Positions 18,038 through 27,957 of a stretch of 64,000 nt of DNA are shown in pieces (the stretch's first letter is position 1; every line of letters begins with the position of its first letter). The notes beneath the pieces are model-generated. The model saw only the letters and a program-made list of their open reading frames with translations, was not told where the DNA came from and ran no database searches. The DNA is from Francisella sp. LA112445 (GTDB taxonomy: Bacteria; Pseudomonadota; Gammaproteobacteria; Francisellales; Francisellaceae), in assembly GCF_012224145.1 (NCBI RefSeq), contig NZ_CP041030.1, positions 2,075,667-2,139,666 on the forward strand, written 5' to 3'. The translations under genes and the position numbers were made by a program.

Positions 18038-20305
18038 ATGCAACAAACCATAATAAAAATTCTCGTCAATGGTATAGTTCAAGGGGTTGGATTCCGCCCT
18101 TTTATCTATTGCCTTGCCAAAGATATGAATTTGTACGGCTCGGTGCAAAATACTCCTAATGGTGTTGAAATAATTCTACAATGTGATGAATCTGTTGCAG
18201 ATATCTTTATAGCTAAGATGCAGGTAAAACTACCTCCTCTAGCTAATATAGAAACTATTGAAAAGACAATTTACCAAACTGAAACTAAATTTACAGATTT
18301 CAAAATATTAGAAACTCTACAAGGAAGCTCTACCACCAAAATCCCTGCCGATACAGCTATTTGTAATTTGTGTTTGAATGATATTTTTGACCCACAAAGT
18401 CGCTACTATCTATATCCATATGCTAGCTGTACGCATTGTGGTCCGCGCTTTAGTACAATACAAAGCCTACCTTATGATAGAGATAAAACTACTTATAAAG
18501 ATTTTCCATTATGTGATGATTGTCTAGCTAGCTATACAAATCCACTAGATAGACACTATTATGCTCAAACCGTTGCATGCTCTAGATGTGGGCCAGAATT
18601 ATCACACTCTTTTGCAGAAATATCACAAGCTATCAAAACTGGTAAAATCATCGCTATAAAAAGCCAAAATGGTTTTAAATTAGTTGTAGATGCTACAAAT
18701 ACTCAAGCAGTCGCAGAACTACGCAAAAGAAAGCATCGCCCTAATAAACCATTTGCTATGATGGCTCTAAATACTCAAAGTATACAAAAGCATTTTGCAG
18801 AAGTTACTTCACAGCAAGAAGAGCTTCTAAACACGACTATCAGACCTATCGTTTTACTTAAAAGACATTCTACTAGTAATCTTAGTAAAGCTATTGCACC
18901 TAATATAAATCAGCTTGGTTTTATGCTACCAACAACTGAGGCTGATTATATCCTTTTTTACCATCTACTAAACGAACCTACTGGCTCTAGCTGGCTAGAT
19001 GAAGCTTATGATTTAGCATTGATAGTCACTAGTGCAAATATCTCTGGTGAGAGCATTATAGCTGATAATAATGAAGCTTATGAAAAACTTAAAGATATCG
19101 CTGATTTAATCGTGACAGATAACCGTGATATTGCGGTAAAAAGTGATGATAGTGTTTTTCATACTGTTATAGATAAAAATCTACCAATTAGAAGATCTCG
19201 GGGCCTTGTACCACAATCAATACAGTTATCTGAAAGCTTACCAAATATATTGGCTACTGGAGCATTTTTAAAGAATACTTTTTGCTTTATCAAAGATAAT
19301 CAAGCTTTTGTATCGCAACATATTGGTGATATGGATAGCCAAGCTAATATAGAGTTTTTTGAGCAGTCTTTAGAGCATTTTCAGAAAATGTTTGGACTTA
19401 AGTTTGATGGTATTGCTTGTGATTTACATCCTGATATTTATACTACGCATTTTGCCCAAAAATTTAATCTACCGATTTATCAAATTCAGCATCATCAAGC
19501 TCACCTAGCAGCTGTAATTGCTGAGCATAATTTACAAGGTCAAACTATAGGCTTAGTACTAGATGGTTTTGGTCTAGGTGAAGATGGTTTAGCTCGAGGT
19601 GGTGAACTTTATCATTGTGATATTGATAATTTAGAGTTTAATCGCATTGGTGAGCTAGATCCTATCGAGTATATTGGTGCTGATAAAGTTGCTAAAGAGC
19701 CTTGGCGTATAGCTTTGGCAGTATGTCATAAATATAATCTTGAGATACCAAATCATCTTAAGGAATTTTCACAAACTGAAAATCTTATTAAACTTTTGCA
19801 AAATCACTTATTAGCAAAAGGTAAAACCACCAGTATGGGCAGGCTATTTGATGCTGTCTCAAGTCTTCTTGATATTTGCCATATAAATAGCTATGAAGCC
19901 CAGGGTGCAATGGAAATAGAGTCATTGGCTAACCAAATAATCGTTGAAGAAGATCTATTTGAAATATCCGATGAGAATAGATTGGTTTTAAAAAAACTAT
20001 TCAAAAAAATTATTAAAGCTAATGATAAATATATAGCTAGTAATTTATGGCACGGCACTCTAGCTTATGCTTTAGTTGAATGGGTTAGTAAATCAGCTCA
20101 AGAGAATAATATAAAAACAATAATACTAAGTGGTGGCTGTTTTCAAAATAAGCTACTGCTTACTGAGGTTTATACTCAACTTAAAAAGTTGGGTTTAAAT
20201 GTTTATATCTCAGAAAAAGTGCCACTAAATGATGGTGGTATAAGTCTTGGACAAGCTTGGCTTGGCGCCAAAAAATTTAAAAAAGGTGAATTAAAATGTG
20301 TTTAG
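18038..20305 (+). CDS. hypF: carbamoyltransferase HypF
   Basis: A 755-residue cytoplasmic enzyme that makes thiocarboxamide on HypE from carbamoyl phosphate, the source of the active-site cyanides. Domains in order: acylphosphatase-like (VQGVGFRPFIY, residues about 5-90), two zinc-finger pairs (CNLC ... CTHC and CDDC ... CSRC, about 105-190), a YrdC-like domain, and the C-terminal carbamoyltransferase with HHQAHLAAVIAEH and LSGGCFQNKLL. All parts look intact and the length is typical. The 3' end overlaps hypC by 10 bp. Confidence 0.97.
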   Translation: MQQTIIKILVNGIVQGVGFRPFIYCLAKDMNLYGSVQNTPNGVEIILQCDESVADIFIAKMQVKLPPLANIETIEKTIYQTETKFTDFKILETLQGSSTTKIPADTAICNLCLNDIFDPQSRYYLYPYASCTHCGPRFSTIQSLPYDRDKTTYKDFPLCDDCLASYTNPLDRHYYAQTVACSRCGPELSHSFAEISQAIKTGKIIAIKSQNGFKLVVDATNTQAVAELRKRKHRPNKPFAMMALNTQSIQKHFAEVTSQQEELLNTTIRPIVLLKRHSTSNLSKAIAPNINQLGFMLPTTEADYILFYHLLNEPTGSSWLDEAYDLALIVTSANISGESIIADNNEAYEKLKDIADLIVTDNRDIAVKSDDSVFHTVIDKNLPIRRSRGLVPQSIQLSESLPNILATGAFLKNTFCFIKDNQAFVSQHIGDMDSQANIEFFEQSLEHFQKMFGLKFDGIACDLHPDIYTTHFAQKFNLPIYQIQHHQAHLAAVIAEHNLQGQTIGLVLDGFGLGEDGLARGGELYHCDIDNLEFNRIGELDPIEYIGADKVAKEPWRIALAVCHKYNLEIPNHLKEFSQTENLIKLLQNHLLAKGKTTSMGRLFDAVSSLLDICHINSYEAQGAMEIESLANQIIVEEDLFEISDENRLVLKKLFKKIIKANDKYIASNLWHGTLAYALVEWVSKSAQENNIKTIILSGGCFQNKLLLTEVYTQLKKLGLNVYISEKVPLNDGGISLGQAWLGAKKFKKGELKCV

Positions 20306-20520
20306 CAATACCTGCAGAAATTGTAGAAATAAAACCAGAAAATCAAGCAGTAGTAAATGTTGGTGGAGTCAAAAAAGAAGTCTCACTTGCGCTACTTGCT
20401 GAGAGTGTAGAGGTTGGTGATTTTGTAATAATCCATGTTGGCTTTGCATTAAGCAAACTAGACAAAGAAATGGCCCAGCAGACTCTCAAAGATTTTGAAG
20501 AAATGTTACAATATAAGTAA
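20296..20520 (+). CDS. hypC: hydrogenase maturation chaperone HypC
   Basis: A 74-residue chaperone of the HypC/HupF family. It begins MCLAIP, with the essential Cys2 that carries the iron-ligand complex together with HypD; His47 in IIHVGFAL is the other conserved metal-site residue. Its start lies inside the end of hypF with AAAGGTG upstream, so translation is coupled. It is the only hypC-like gene in the window. Confidence 0.96.
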   Translation: MCLAIPAEIVEIKPENQAVVNVGGVKKEVSLALLAESVEVGDFVIIHVGFALSKLDKEMAQQTLKDFEEMLQYK

Positions 20521-20531
20521 GGGGTGATGTT

Positions 20532-21623
20532 ATGGATTACATACAAGAATTTAGGGCCCCGAAAATTGCAAAATCTCTTTTACAACAAATCGCTAAAGAA
20601 GTTGACACTAATAGACAATACAACCTGATGGAATTCTGCGGAGGGCATACACATGCTTTACACCGTTATGGGATTCCTAGTCTATTACCTGCAAATGTCA
20701 AAATGATACATGGGCCAGGTTGCCCTGTTTGTGTACTGCCGATTAAAAGAGTTGATCAGGCGATATTTTTAGCATCACAAAAAGATGTAATATTTTGTAG
20801 TTATGCAGATATGCTTCGCGTACCAGGATCTCATCAAGATAGTCTAATCAAGGCCAAAGCTCGTGGTGCTGATGTGCGTATGATCTACTCAGTAGAAGAT
20901 GCTCTAAAACTAGCTGAAGAAAACCCTAATAAAAAGGTTATATTCTTTGCTATTGGCTTTGAGACAACTACTCCCCCAACTGCTGTAGCTATACAGTTAG
21001 CAATAGCTAAAAAGTTAGATAATTTTCTAATATTTTGTAACCATGTGCTTACACCTATAGCTATGCAAGCTATTCTATCTGAAGATGTTAAAATAGATGG
21101 TTTTTTAGGTCCATCTCATGTCAGTGTAATTATCGGTAGTAACGCTTATGATAAGGTGACTAAAGAATATCAAAAACCAATGGTTGTCGCAGGTTTTGAA
21201 CCTTTAGATGTACTTCAATCTATACTAATGCTTATCAAAATGATAAACGCTGGCAAAATCGGTGTAGAGAACCAGTATACAAGAGCTGTAGTGCCAAATG
21301 GTAACCAACTTGCTCAAGATTTAATATCTCAATATCTAACAATTAGAGATACTTTTGAATGGCGTGGACTTGGATATATTCCCAATAGTGCTTTAGAAAT
21401 AAAAGATGCATACTCAAAGTTTGATGCTGAAAAATACTATCAAATACCCGAGGTGCAAGGCCTAGAGCATAAGCAATGTGCTTGCCCTGATATTCTAAGA
21501 GGTCTAAAAGAGCCCAAAGATTGTAAATTATTTGGTGTAGTTTGTACTCCTGAGCAACCTATGGGAGCTTGTATGGTTTCATCTGAAGGTGCTTGTGCGG
21601 CACATTATCAATACGGAGGCTAA
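20532..21623 (+). CDS. hypD: hydrogenase maturation protein HypD
   Basis: A 363-residue iron-sulfur scaffold on which the Fe(CN)2CO group is assembled with HypC. The signatures FCGGHTHALHRYG and GPGCPVCVLP near the N-terminus are intact, and the C-terminal third has the cysteine-rich [4Fe-4S] region (CACPDIL ... CKLFGVVC ... MGACMVSSEGACAA). AAGGGGTGATGTTATG gives a good start 11 bp after hypC. The stop is followed at once by hypE. Confidence 0.97.
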   Translation: MDYIQEFRAPKIAKSLLQQIAKEVDTNRQYNLMEFCGGHTHALHRYGIPSLLPANVKMIHGPGCPVCVLPIKRVDQAIFLASQKDVIFCSYADMLRVPGSHQDSLIKAKARGADVRMIYSVEDALKLAEENPNKKVIFFAIGFETTTPPTAVAIQLAIAKKLDNFLIFCNHVLTPIAMQAILSEDVKIDGFLGPSHVSVIIGSNAYDKVTKEYQKPMVVAGFEPLDVLQSILMLIKMINAGKIGVENQYTRAVVPNGNQLAQDLISQYLTIRDTFEWRGLGYIPNSALEIKDAYSKFDAEKYYQIPEVQGLEHKQCACPDILRGLKEPKDCKLFGVVCTPEQPMGACMVSSEGACAAHYQYGG

Positions 21624-21624
21624 A

Positions 21625-22650
21625 ATGGCTGTGAAATTAAATATCAAAAATGGTGTAGTTGATCTAGCAATGGGGGCTGGTGGTAAAGCTATGCATCATT
21701 TAATAGAGCAGATGATAAAGAAAAGTTTTGATAGCCAATATCTAGCTCAAGCAGAAGATCAAGCTGTACTACCACAAATAAATGGTAAGATCGCAATGAC
21801 TACAGATAGCTATGTTATTACACCGTATTTTTTTAGTGGTGGTAATATTGGTAGTCTTGCAATTCATGGCACAGTCAATGATCTAGTAGTCGGAGGGGCT
21901 AAACCTTTATATATTTCTGTAGGGCTTATATTAGAAGAAGGATTACCTCTTAAAGATCTAAAAATAATCTTAGACTCTATGGCAGAGGCTGCTAAAAAAG
22001 CTAATGTCCAAATCGTAACAGGAGATACTAAGGTTGTAGAGAAAGGTAAAGGTGATGGTATCTTTATCAATACAACTGGAGTTGGTGTAATTCGTGATAA
22101 TTTTGTCACTAGAGATACTCTTGAAGATGGTGATGAGATTATCATAAATGGTTCTCTAGGTGATCATGGTGTCGCTGTAATGTCACAACGAGCTGGACTA
22201 GATTTCCAATGCCAAGTAGTAAGTGATGCAACATCTCTAGATGATTTAGTCGAATCAATTTATAGCAATAATTGTAAAATAAAAACTATGCGTGATCCTA
22301 CTCGTGGAGGAGTCGGTGCAACACTTAATGAATGGGCAAACCAACACAGTGTAGCTATTGAAATAGATGAGACAAAACTTCCGATATCAACTGAAGTTCA
22401 ATCAGCCTGTGAGCTACTTGGTTTAGATCCATTGTATATCGCCAATGAAGGCAAAGTTTTAATCGCTTGTAAGCCTAGTCAAACTCAAAAGGTTTTAGAC
22501 TGCTTAAGGGATCATCCATTAGGAGAAAATGCCCAAGTGATAGCAACCGTAAGAAAAAGTGAACAGCCACAAGTGTTTATGAAAACCACATTTGGTGGTA
22601 AAAGACGTGTGGACTGGTTAAGTGGTGAGCAATTACCAAGAATATGTTAA
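21625..22650 (+). CDS. hypE: hydrogenase maturation dehydratase HypE
   Basis: A 341-residue PurM-like ATPase that dehydrates the carbamoylated C-terminal cysteine to a thiocyanate, the cyanide donor. The protein ends in PRIC, the exact C-terminal motif needed for carbamoylation by HypF. The GDT and GDHG phosphate-binding loops are visible. The ATG at 21625 is chosen because GGAGG at 21615-21619 precedes it; an upstream in-frame ATG inside hypD would add 12 non-homologous residues. Confidence 0.96.
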   Translation: MAVKLNIKNGVVDLAMGAGGKAMHHLIEQMIKKSFDSQYLAQAEDQAVLPQINGKIAMTTDSYVITPYFFSGGNIGSLAIHGTVNDLVVGGAKPLYISVGLILEEGLPLKDLKIILDSMAEAAKKANVQIVTGDTKVVEKGKGDGIFINTTGVGVIRDNFVTRDTLEDGDEIIINGSLGDHGVAVMSQRAGLDFQCQVVSDATSLDDLVESIYSNNCKIKTMRDPTRGGVGATLNEWANQHSVAIEIDETKLPISTEVQSACELLGLDPLYIANEGKVLIACKPSQTQKVLDCLRDHPLGENAQVIATVRKSEQPQVFMKTTFGGKRRVDWLSGEQLPRIC

Positions 22651-22660
22651 GGAGAATGGT

Positions 22661-23761
22661 ATGAGTCAGTTTTATTTTTTAAAACATGATGATCTAGATA
22701 GGATGATTTCTTACTTCTCAGGGCAAGGCTATGAAGTTATGGCGCCAGCAGTTAGAGATAAATCTATTGTTTATGACAATATAGATAATGCAAGTGAGCT
22801 TCCATGGGGTTATGTAGATATACAAGAGCCTGCAAAATATGAAGTCATCAAAACAGATGTAAAAAAAGCTTTTGGTTGGAGTGTACCTGTTCAATCTGTT
22901 AAGCCAATGCTTTTTGAAGAGAAAGAAACACTCTGGAAAGTTTCACGTGATGAGAATGGTAAGCTAACCTTCAATCAAAGCTTAAATAATAAAAAATATG
23001 CTGTACTAGGTGTCAGACCTTGTGATCTAAGAGCTATTGAAATTCAAGATAGAGTATTTGTTGAAAATGCTTATCAAGATGTGCGCTATAAAGCTAGAAG
23101 AGAAGCTATGTTTATCGTAGCTGCTAATTGTACTACAGCGCATAGTAACTGTTTTTGTATAACACTAGGTGATAAGCCTGAGGCTGATAAAGGTTTTGAT
23201 CTAGCTATGACAGAGATTGAGAACGGTTTTGTTATCGAGACAGGTAGTGATAAAGGCAGACAAACAATATTAGCTCTACAATTAGAGCCTGCAACAGGTG
23301 CTCAAACATACCAAGCTGAGCAAAAAGTAAAAGCTGTATATGGTATGCAAGAGAAAACTCTACCACCAATAGCTCAAGTAGAAAAAGCCTTAACTAGCTC
23401 TTATGACCATCCACAGTGGGAAGATGTCGCAGAGAGATGTCTATCTTGTGGTAGCTGTACGCAATCATGCCCTACTTGCTTCTGCCACACAGAAAAAGAG
23501 CAGCCGAGCTTAGATGGTAAAGAAAGTGAGCATACACGTGAATGGGATTCATGCTTTGGCTTAGATCACAGCTATACTCATGGTGAGCTATATCGTGAAG
23601 AACCAAAACACAGATATCGCCAATGGCTAACTCATAAGTTTGGTACTTGGAGAGAACAGTTTAAGACTAAAGGTTGTGTTGGCTGTGGTCGTTGTATTAC
23701 ATGGTGCCCTGTAAAAATTGATGTTACAGAAGAAATTAACGCTATTTGTGAGGAGAAATAA
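22661..23761 (+). CDS. hydB: [NiFe] hydrogenase group 3b, beta (ferredoxin-like) subunit
   Basis: A 366-residue electron-transfer subunit of the sulfhydrogenase type. Two cysteine clusters near the C-terminus bind [4Fe-4S] centres: CLSCGSCTQSCPTCFCH and CVGCGRCITWCPVKIDV. The N-terminal 250 residues match the fold of the sulfhydrogenase beta/anaerobic sulfite reductase A family. The ATG at 22661 is preferred because AAGGAG overlaps the hypE stop at 22648-22653. It passes electrons between the flavin subunit and the small subunit. The next gene starts 2 bp after the stop. Confidence 0.93.
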   Translation: MSQFYFLKHDDLDRMISYFSGQGYEVMAPAVRDKSIVYDNIDNASELPWGYVDIQEPAKYEVIKTDVKKAFGWSVPVQSVKPMLFEEKETLWKVSRDENGKLTFNQSLNNKKYAVLGVRPCDLRAIEIQDRVFVENAYQDVRYKARREAMFIVAANCTTAHSNCFCITLGDKPEADKGFDLAMTEIENGFVIETGSDKGRQTILALQLEPATGAQTYQAEQKVKAVYGMQEKTLPPIAQVEKALTSSYDHPQWEDVAERCLSCGSCTQSCPTCFCHTEKEQPSLDGKESEHTREWDSCFGLDHSYTHGELYREEPKHRYRQWLTHKFGTWREQFKTKGCVGCGRCITWCPVKIDVTEEINAICEEK

Positions 23762-23763
23762 TT

Positions 23764-24615
23764 ATGATATACCCACAAGATGCTTATTTGCCTCATGAAG
23801 CTGAGATAGTTGAATTTATCCAAGATGCTGATGATATTTTTACCTTGCGTTTACGCTTTGTAGATGAAGAGCTACGCAAAAATTATAAGTTTCACCCTGG
23901 CCAGTTTAATATGCTGTATCTGTATGGTGTTGGTGAAGTAGCTATATCTATTGTTAATGATAGAAATTTTGCCGATGATATCTTTGAGCATACTATCCAA
24001 GTAGTTGGGCGTATAACTAAAGGTATGAACAAGCTAAAAACTGGTGAGACTATCGGTGTCAGAGGGCCTTTTGGTAGCTCTTGGCCAGTAGAACAAGCCA
24101 AAGGTAAAGATGTTGTAATCATGACTGGTGGTCTTGGAAATGCTCCTCTAGTTGCAGCAACAGAAGAGATTATGAAAGATAGAGATAACTATGGCAAAGT
24201 ATATGTCGTACAAGGTATTCGCGATACTTCTGGACTTATCTACCAAGATAAATATACCAACTGGAATAACCAACCAAATACACAAGTACTTCTAGCTGCT
24301 ACCGCTGGTGAACCTCATGGTCCATGGAAGTGGTATGACGGTTTTGTAACTACAGCAATTCCAGATTTAGATATTGATTATGCAAATACCTATGTAATGA
24401 GTGTTGGCCCTGAGATTATGATGAAAAATGTCGCTAAAGAGTTTGCTAAAGTTGGTGTGCCAGAAGAGCAAATATTTGTCAGCTTAGAGCGTAGCATGAA
24501 ATGTGCTATCGGGCATTGTGGTCATTGCCAAATGGGTAAAGAATTTGTCTGTAAAGATGGTGCTGTATACGCTTATCCAGCTGTTAAGAAACTACTAGAA
24601 ATAAAAGGAGTATAA
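23764..24615 (+). CDS. hydG: [NiFe] hydrogenase group 3b, gamma (FAD/NAD(P)-binding) subunit
   Basis: A 283-residue flavoprotein of the ferredoxin-NADP reductase superfamily that links the enzyme to NAD(P)H. An N-terminal FAD-binding barrel includes HPGQFNMLYL, the NAD(P) domain begins at VVIMTGGLGNAPL, and the C-terminus has a CAIGHCGHCQMG ... C [2Fe-2S] site, as in dihydroorotate dehydrogenase electron-transfer subunits and sulfhydrogenase gamma. Intact and of usual length. It is spaced 2 bp from both neighbours, so the subunits are made from one message. Confidence 0.93.
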   Translation: MIYPQDAYLPHEAEIVEFIQDADDIFTLRLRFVDEELRKNYKFHPGQFNMLYLYGVGEVAISIVNDRNFADDIFEHTIQVVGRITKGMNKLKTGETIGVRGPFGSSWPVEQAKGKDVVIMTGGLGNAPLVAATEEIMKDRDNYGKVYVVQGIRDTSGLIYQDKYTNWNNQPNTQVLLAATAGEPHGPWKWYDGFVTTAIPDLDIDYANTYVMSVGPEIMMKNVAKEFAKVGVPEEQIFVSLERSMKCAIGHCGHCQMGKEFVCKDGAVYAYPAVKKLLEIKGV

Positions 24616-24617
24616 TT

Positions 24618-25424
24618 ATGTCCGCTCAAGATAAATTAAAAAATTTAGCTCCTCGCCCTAAGATAGCCGTGCATAAATTTAGCTCATGCGATGGTTGTCA
24701 GCTTGCTTTAATAAACGACGCTGTATCACTTCTTACTCTTGCAGAGATGGTAGATATTGTCCACTTTGCTGAAGCAGGTCCTCTTGATGAGTTTGCCGAA
24801 GTAGATATTGCATTTATCGAAGGTAGTGTAAATACTCATCATGATATTCATCGTTTAGAAAAAATCAGAGAAAAAGCAAAGTATGTAATATCTATGGGTG
24901 CTTGTGCTGTAGCTGGAGGTATCCAAGCTCTAAGAAACTTCACAAATGATGCTGAGCTTTTAGAATGGCAAAAGGCTGTATATCCGCAAGAGACTCAAGT
25001 TATTATTGATGAGGATCTACCAACTGCTAAAGCTATCAAAGAGTATGTAAATGTTGATTTTGAAATATCTGGTTGCCCTATAACTACAGAGCAAATACTT
25101 AAGGCTATCCGTCAACTACTCTTTGGAGTAGAACCTGAGAAAGTTGTTGATCCAGTCTGTACAACTTGTAAGCATGCTGGTGTTACTTGTGTAATGGTTG
25201 CTAAAGGTGAGCCATGCTTAGGACCTGTAATCGCAGATGGTTGTGGTGCAATATGTCCAAAACTTGGACGTGGTTGCTATGGCTGCTTTGGTGCATCTAA
25301 ATATGCCAACCTAGGTGCTATGACACGTAAGCTTAAAGAGTTAGGGTTATCAGATAAACAGATTCATGATAAATATAGATTTATCAGTAGCCAAGATGAT
25401 GTATTTAAAAAGGCTGGAGTATAG
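24618..25424 (+). CDS. hydD: [NiFe] hydrogenase group 3b, delta (small) subunit
   Basis: A 268-residue small subunit that carries the iron-sulfur relay nearest the NiFe site. The proximal-cluster motif SSCDGCQLALIN is near the N-terminus, with GACAV and GCPIT downstream, and the C-terminal cysteine groups CTTCKHAGVTC ... CLGP and CGAICPKLGRGCYGC complete the clusters. There is no Tat signal peptide, so the enzyme is cytoplasmic. It lies 2 bp before the large-subunit gene. Confidence 0.94.
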   Translation: MSAQDKLKNLAPRPKIAVHKFSSCDGCQLALINDAVSLLTLAEMVDIVHFAEAGPLDEFAEVDIAFIEGSVNTHHDIHRLEKIREKAKYVISMGACAVAGGIQALRNFTNDAELLEWQKAVYPQETQVIIDEDLPTAKAIKEYVNVDFEISGCPITTEQILKAIRQLLFGVEPEKVVDPVCTTCKHAGVTCVMVAKGEPCLGPVIADGCGAICPKLGRGCYGCFGASKYANLGAMTRKLKELGLSDKQIHDKYRFISSQDDVFKKAGV

Positions 25425-25426
25425 TT

Positions 25427-26722
25427 ATGAGTAGAGAAACAGTTATAGAAGTACCTATTTTAGCCCGTGTTGAAGGTGAAGGTGCTTTAGATTTAAGAAT
25501 TAAAGATGGCAAAATAGATAAATGTGATCTAAGAATCTATGAGCCACCACGTTACTTTGAGAAATTCCTCGAAGGTAGAGAACCAAATGCAATTATTGAT
25601 GCTGTCGCACGTATTTGTGGTATTTGCCCTCTGGCATATCAAGCAGGCTTCTCAAGAGCTTATGAAACTGCATTTGATATTACTAGGACTCAGTGGATAG
25701 ATGATATGCGCCTACTGATGTTTTTAGGTGAATGGATCGAGTCACACTACCTACATGTGCATTTATTAGCGGCACCTGATTTCTTAGGTTACAGATCAGC
25801 TATCGAGATGGCAAAAGATTACCCTAAAGAAGTTGTCCGTGGTGTTAAGTTACAGCATTTAGGTAATGATATTCTTAAACTTTTAGGTGGTAGATCTGTT
25901 CACCCTAATGGTATGAAGGTTGGTGGATTCTACAAAGCTCCTTTAGTTAAAGAAGTTCATGCGTTAATCCCTAAAATGAAAGATGCTCTAAAAGAAGCTA
26001 AAGATGTTGTTGAGTGGGTATCGACACTATCATTCCCAGATACAACTATTCCATTTAAGATGGTAAGTTTATCTCACCCTACTGAATACCCTATATTTGG
26101 TGATGATGTAATCACTAGTGATGGTGAAAAATTCCATATTAGTGAATATGATGATCATTTTAGAGAGTTCCATGCTATTCAGTCAACAGCTTTACACTCA
26201 ACAACTGTTGATGGTCAGCCTATACTTTTAGGCCCTCTTTCTAGGATCAACCTAAACTTCGACAAACTTCCGAAACATATTCAAGAGATGGCTCATGCTA
26301 CTGGTGTTAAATGGCCTAGTAGAAATATGTTCCATTCAGTAGTTGCTAGAGCTATTGAAGGATATTGGGCTATTGAAAGAGCATTGCAAGTTTGTGAGAA
26401 CTACTCTTATACAGATACTCCTTGTGTTGACTATACAGTTAAAGCTGCTGATGCTTGGGGCGCTGTAGAAGCTCCGCGTGGTATTCAGATAGATCATATC
26501 AAAGTTAATGATCAAGGCTTAGCTGAGAAAATCAGAATCTCAGCACCTACATCGCAAAACCTACCTTGTATAGAAGCTGACTTACGCATAGCTCTAGAAA
26601 ACTTCGGTTTAGACAAACCTGAAGATGATATAAGACTACATGCAGAGATGGTTATTCGTAACTATGACCCTTGTATTTCTTGCTCTGCGCATTTCTTAAC
26701 TTTGAATATTGATAGAGATTAA
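25427..26722 (+). CDS. hydA: [NiFe] hydrogenase group 3b, alpha (large, catalytic) subunit
   Basis: A 431-residue catalytic subunit. The N-terminal nickel ligands are in RICGICPLAYQ (Cys64, Cys67), the form I associate with group 3b enzymes. The C-terminal pair is in DPCISCSAH (Cys416, Cys419), followed by a 9-residue tail after His422 that the maturation protease should remove. The Glu of RVEGEG at residues 15-19 is also conserved. With the three preceding genes it makes a soluble, NAD(P)-linked bidirectional hydrogenase; relatives can also reduce sulfur to H2S. Confidence 0.96.
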   Translation: MSRETVIEVPILARVEGEGALDLRIKDGKIDKCDLRIYEPPRYFEKFLEGREPNAIIDAVARICGICPLAYQAGFSRAYETAFDITRTQWIDDMRLLMFLGEWIESHYLHVHLLAAPDFLGYRSAIEMAKDYPKEVVRGVKLQHLGNDILKLLGGRSVHPNGMKVGGFYKAPLVKEVHALIPKMKDALKEAKDVVEWVSTLSFPDTTIPFKMVSLSHPTEYPIFGDDVITSDGEKFHISEYDDHFREFHAIQSTALHSTTVDGQPILLGPLSRINLNFDKLPKHIQEMAHATGVKWPSRNMFHSVVARAIEGYWAIERALQVCENYSYTDTPCVDYTVKAADAWGAVEAPRGIQIDHIKVNDQGLAEKIRISAPTSQNLPCIEADLRIALENFGLDKPEDDIRLHAEMVIRNYDPCISCSAHFLTLNIDRD

Positions 26723-26734
26723 ATAATGATTTAT

Positions 26735-26889
26735 TGTATGCCAGTACAATGTGCTGTCTATTTGTAATTATACTAAATAACTGACAGATCAATGATCTGT
26801 CACTACATAAAAATGTCATGCTGAATTTATTTCAGCATCTCACTGTAAGTCTTGATTGTGTTGAGATCCTGAAACGAGTTCAGGATGAC
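26735..26889. repeat. two palindromic repeats downstream of the hydrogenase operon
   Basis: 26735-26807 belongs to the second palindromic family (AGTACAATGTGCT, then ACAGATCA/TGATCTGT and CACTACA). 26815-26889 is a paired hairpin with the constant borders GTCAT ... ATCTC and GAGAT ... ATGAC and stems ATGCTGAA/TTCAGCAT and ATCCTGAA/TTCAGGAT. Together they fill the gap after the hydA stop and may terminate or stabilise the hydrogenase transcript. Confidence 0.8.
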
Positions 26890-27018
26890 TGAATATACTA
26901 ATTTTATGCCTGATAAGCTATATTTTTTTAATTTAGCTATAAATTTCTAATTTAAGAAACAAAATTAGTTAAAATAAGTAGCGAAATATTAACTATGTTC
27001 AGAATTTAAGGAACTAAT

Positions 27019-27948
27019 ATGAGAAAAAATATAACCATTTTCTCTTTACTAATCTTAGTGTTGCTACTATTTCTAGCAACTCAAGATATAAAAATGCTTA
27101 GTATGATTGGTATTGCCTTTTTGCTAGGTCTTAGACATGGTTTTGATGCTGATCATATAGTTGCCATAGATAATGTAACTAGACAACTAGTAACTCAAAA
27201 TAGAGCAAGTTTTAGAACCGGATTATTTTTTGCCTTAGGTCATTCTACTATAGTTTTTTTACTTACTTTACTTATAGTTATTGGCTTTAGTTTTGCAAAT
27301 ATAGAGAAAACTAGTGCTTTAGATATTGGCGCATTCTTTGGAACCATTGTATCAGCCATATTTCTTCTACTAACAGGAACGATGAGTCTTATATCTTTAA
27401 AGAATCTTCTAAAGAATAAAAATGATTCTGCACATGATCACACGTCAAATTCACTATTAGCAAAACTTTTTAGGCCTTTAATAAAAGTCATAGATAGACC
27501 ATATAAGATGTATTTTATTGGCTTTTTATTTGGTTTAGGTTTTGATACTGCTACTGAGATTGCTCTTTTAGGTATGGCTGCTGCTAATGTACTAAATGGC
27601 TTATCTATTTGGTATATTATGCTACTACCTTTCTCATTTGCTCTTGGTATGATTATAGTTGATTCTATAGATGCAGGATTGATGTCAAAAGTTTTGAGCA
27701 TAAATATAAAAGAACAAAGATTTTATCGTTATAACGTTATAATATTGTCTATTGTAGTAGCTGCTGCTTATATTGTTGCATTAGTTGAGCTATTAGGTTT
27801 ATTAAATACAAATATTGTTACTATTAATATAATTACAGGTTTTGTCGATAACTACTCATCTACTATTGGATTAACTTTAGTGATGATTTTCTCTGTATTT
27901 TTTGTGTTTAAATTTGTAAATATATATTCTAAAAGAAAAATTAAATAA
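27019..27948 (+). CDS. nickel/cobalt permease, NiCoT (HoxN/HupN) family
   Basis: A 309-residue inner-membrane permease with about eight spans. The family signature RHGFDADHIVAIDN (residues 39-52) is the metal-selective motif in the second helix, and LGFDTATEIALL is the second conserved block. AAGGAACTAATATG gives a good start. Its place between the hydrogenase subunits and the maturation protease indicates nickel as substrate, supplying HypA/HypB. A single palindromic repeat follows the gene. Confidence 0.94.
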   Translation: MRKNITIFSLLILVLLLFLATQDIKMLSMIGIAFLLGLRHGFDADHIVAIDNVTRQLVTQNRASFRTGLFFALGHSTIVFLLTLLIVIGFSFANIEKTSALDIGAFFGTIVSAIFLLLTGTMSLISLKNLLKNKNDSAHDHTSNSLLAKLFRPLIKVIDRPYKMYFIGFLFGLGFDTATEIALLGMAAANVLNGLSIWYIMLLPFSFALGMIIVDSIDAGLMSKVLSINIKEQRFYRYNVIILSIVVAAAYIVALVELLGLLNTNIVTINIITGFVDNYSSTIGLTLVMIFSVFFVFKFVNIYSKRKIK

Positions 27949-27957
27949 TTACCCTAT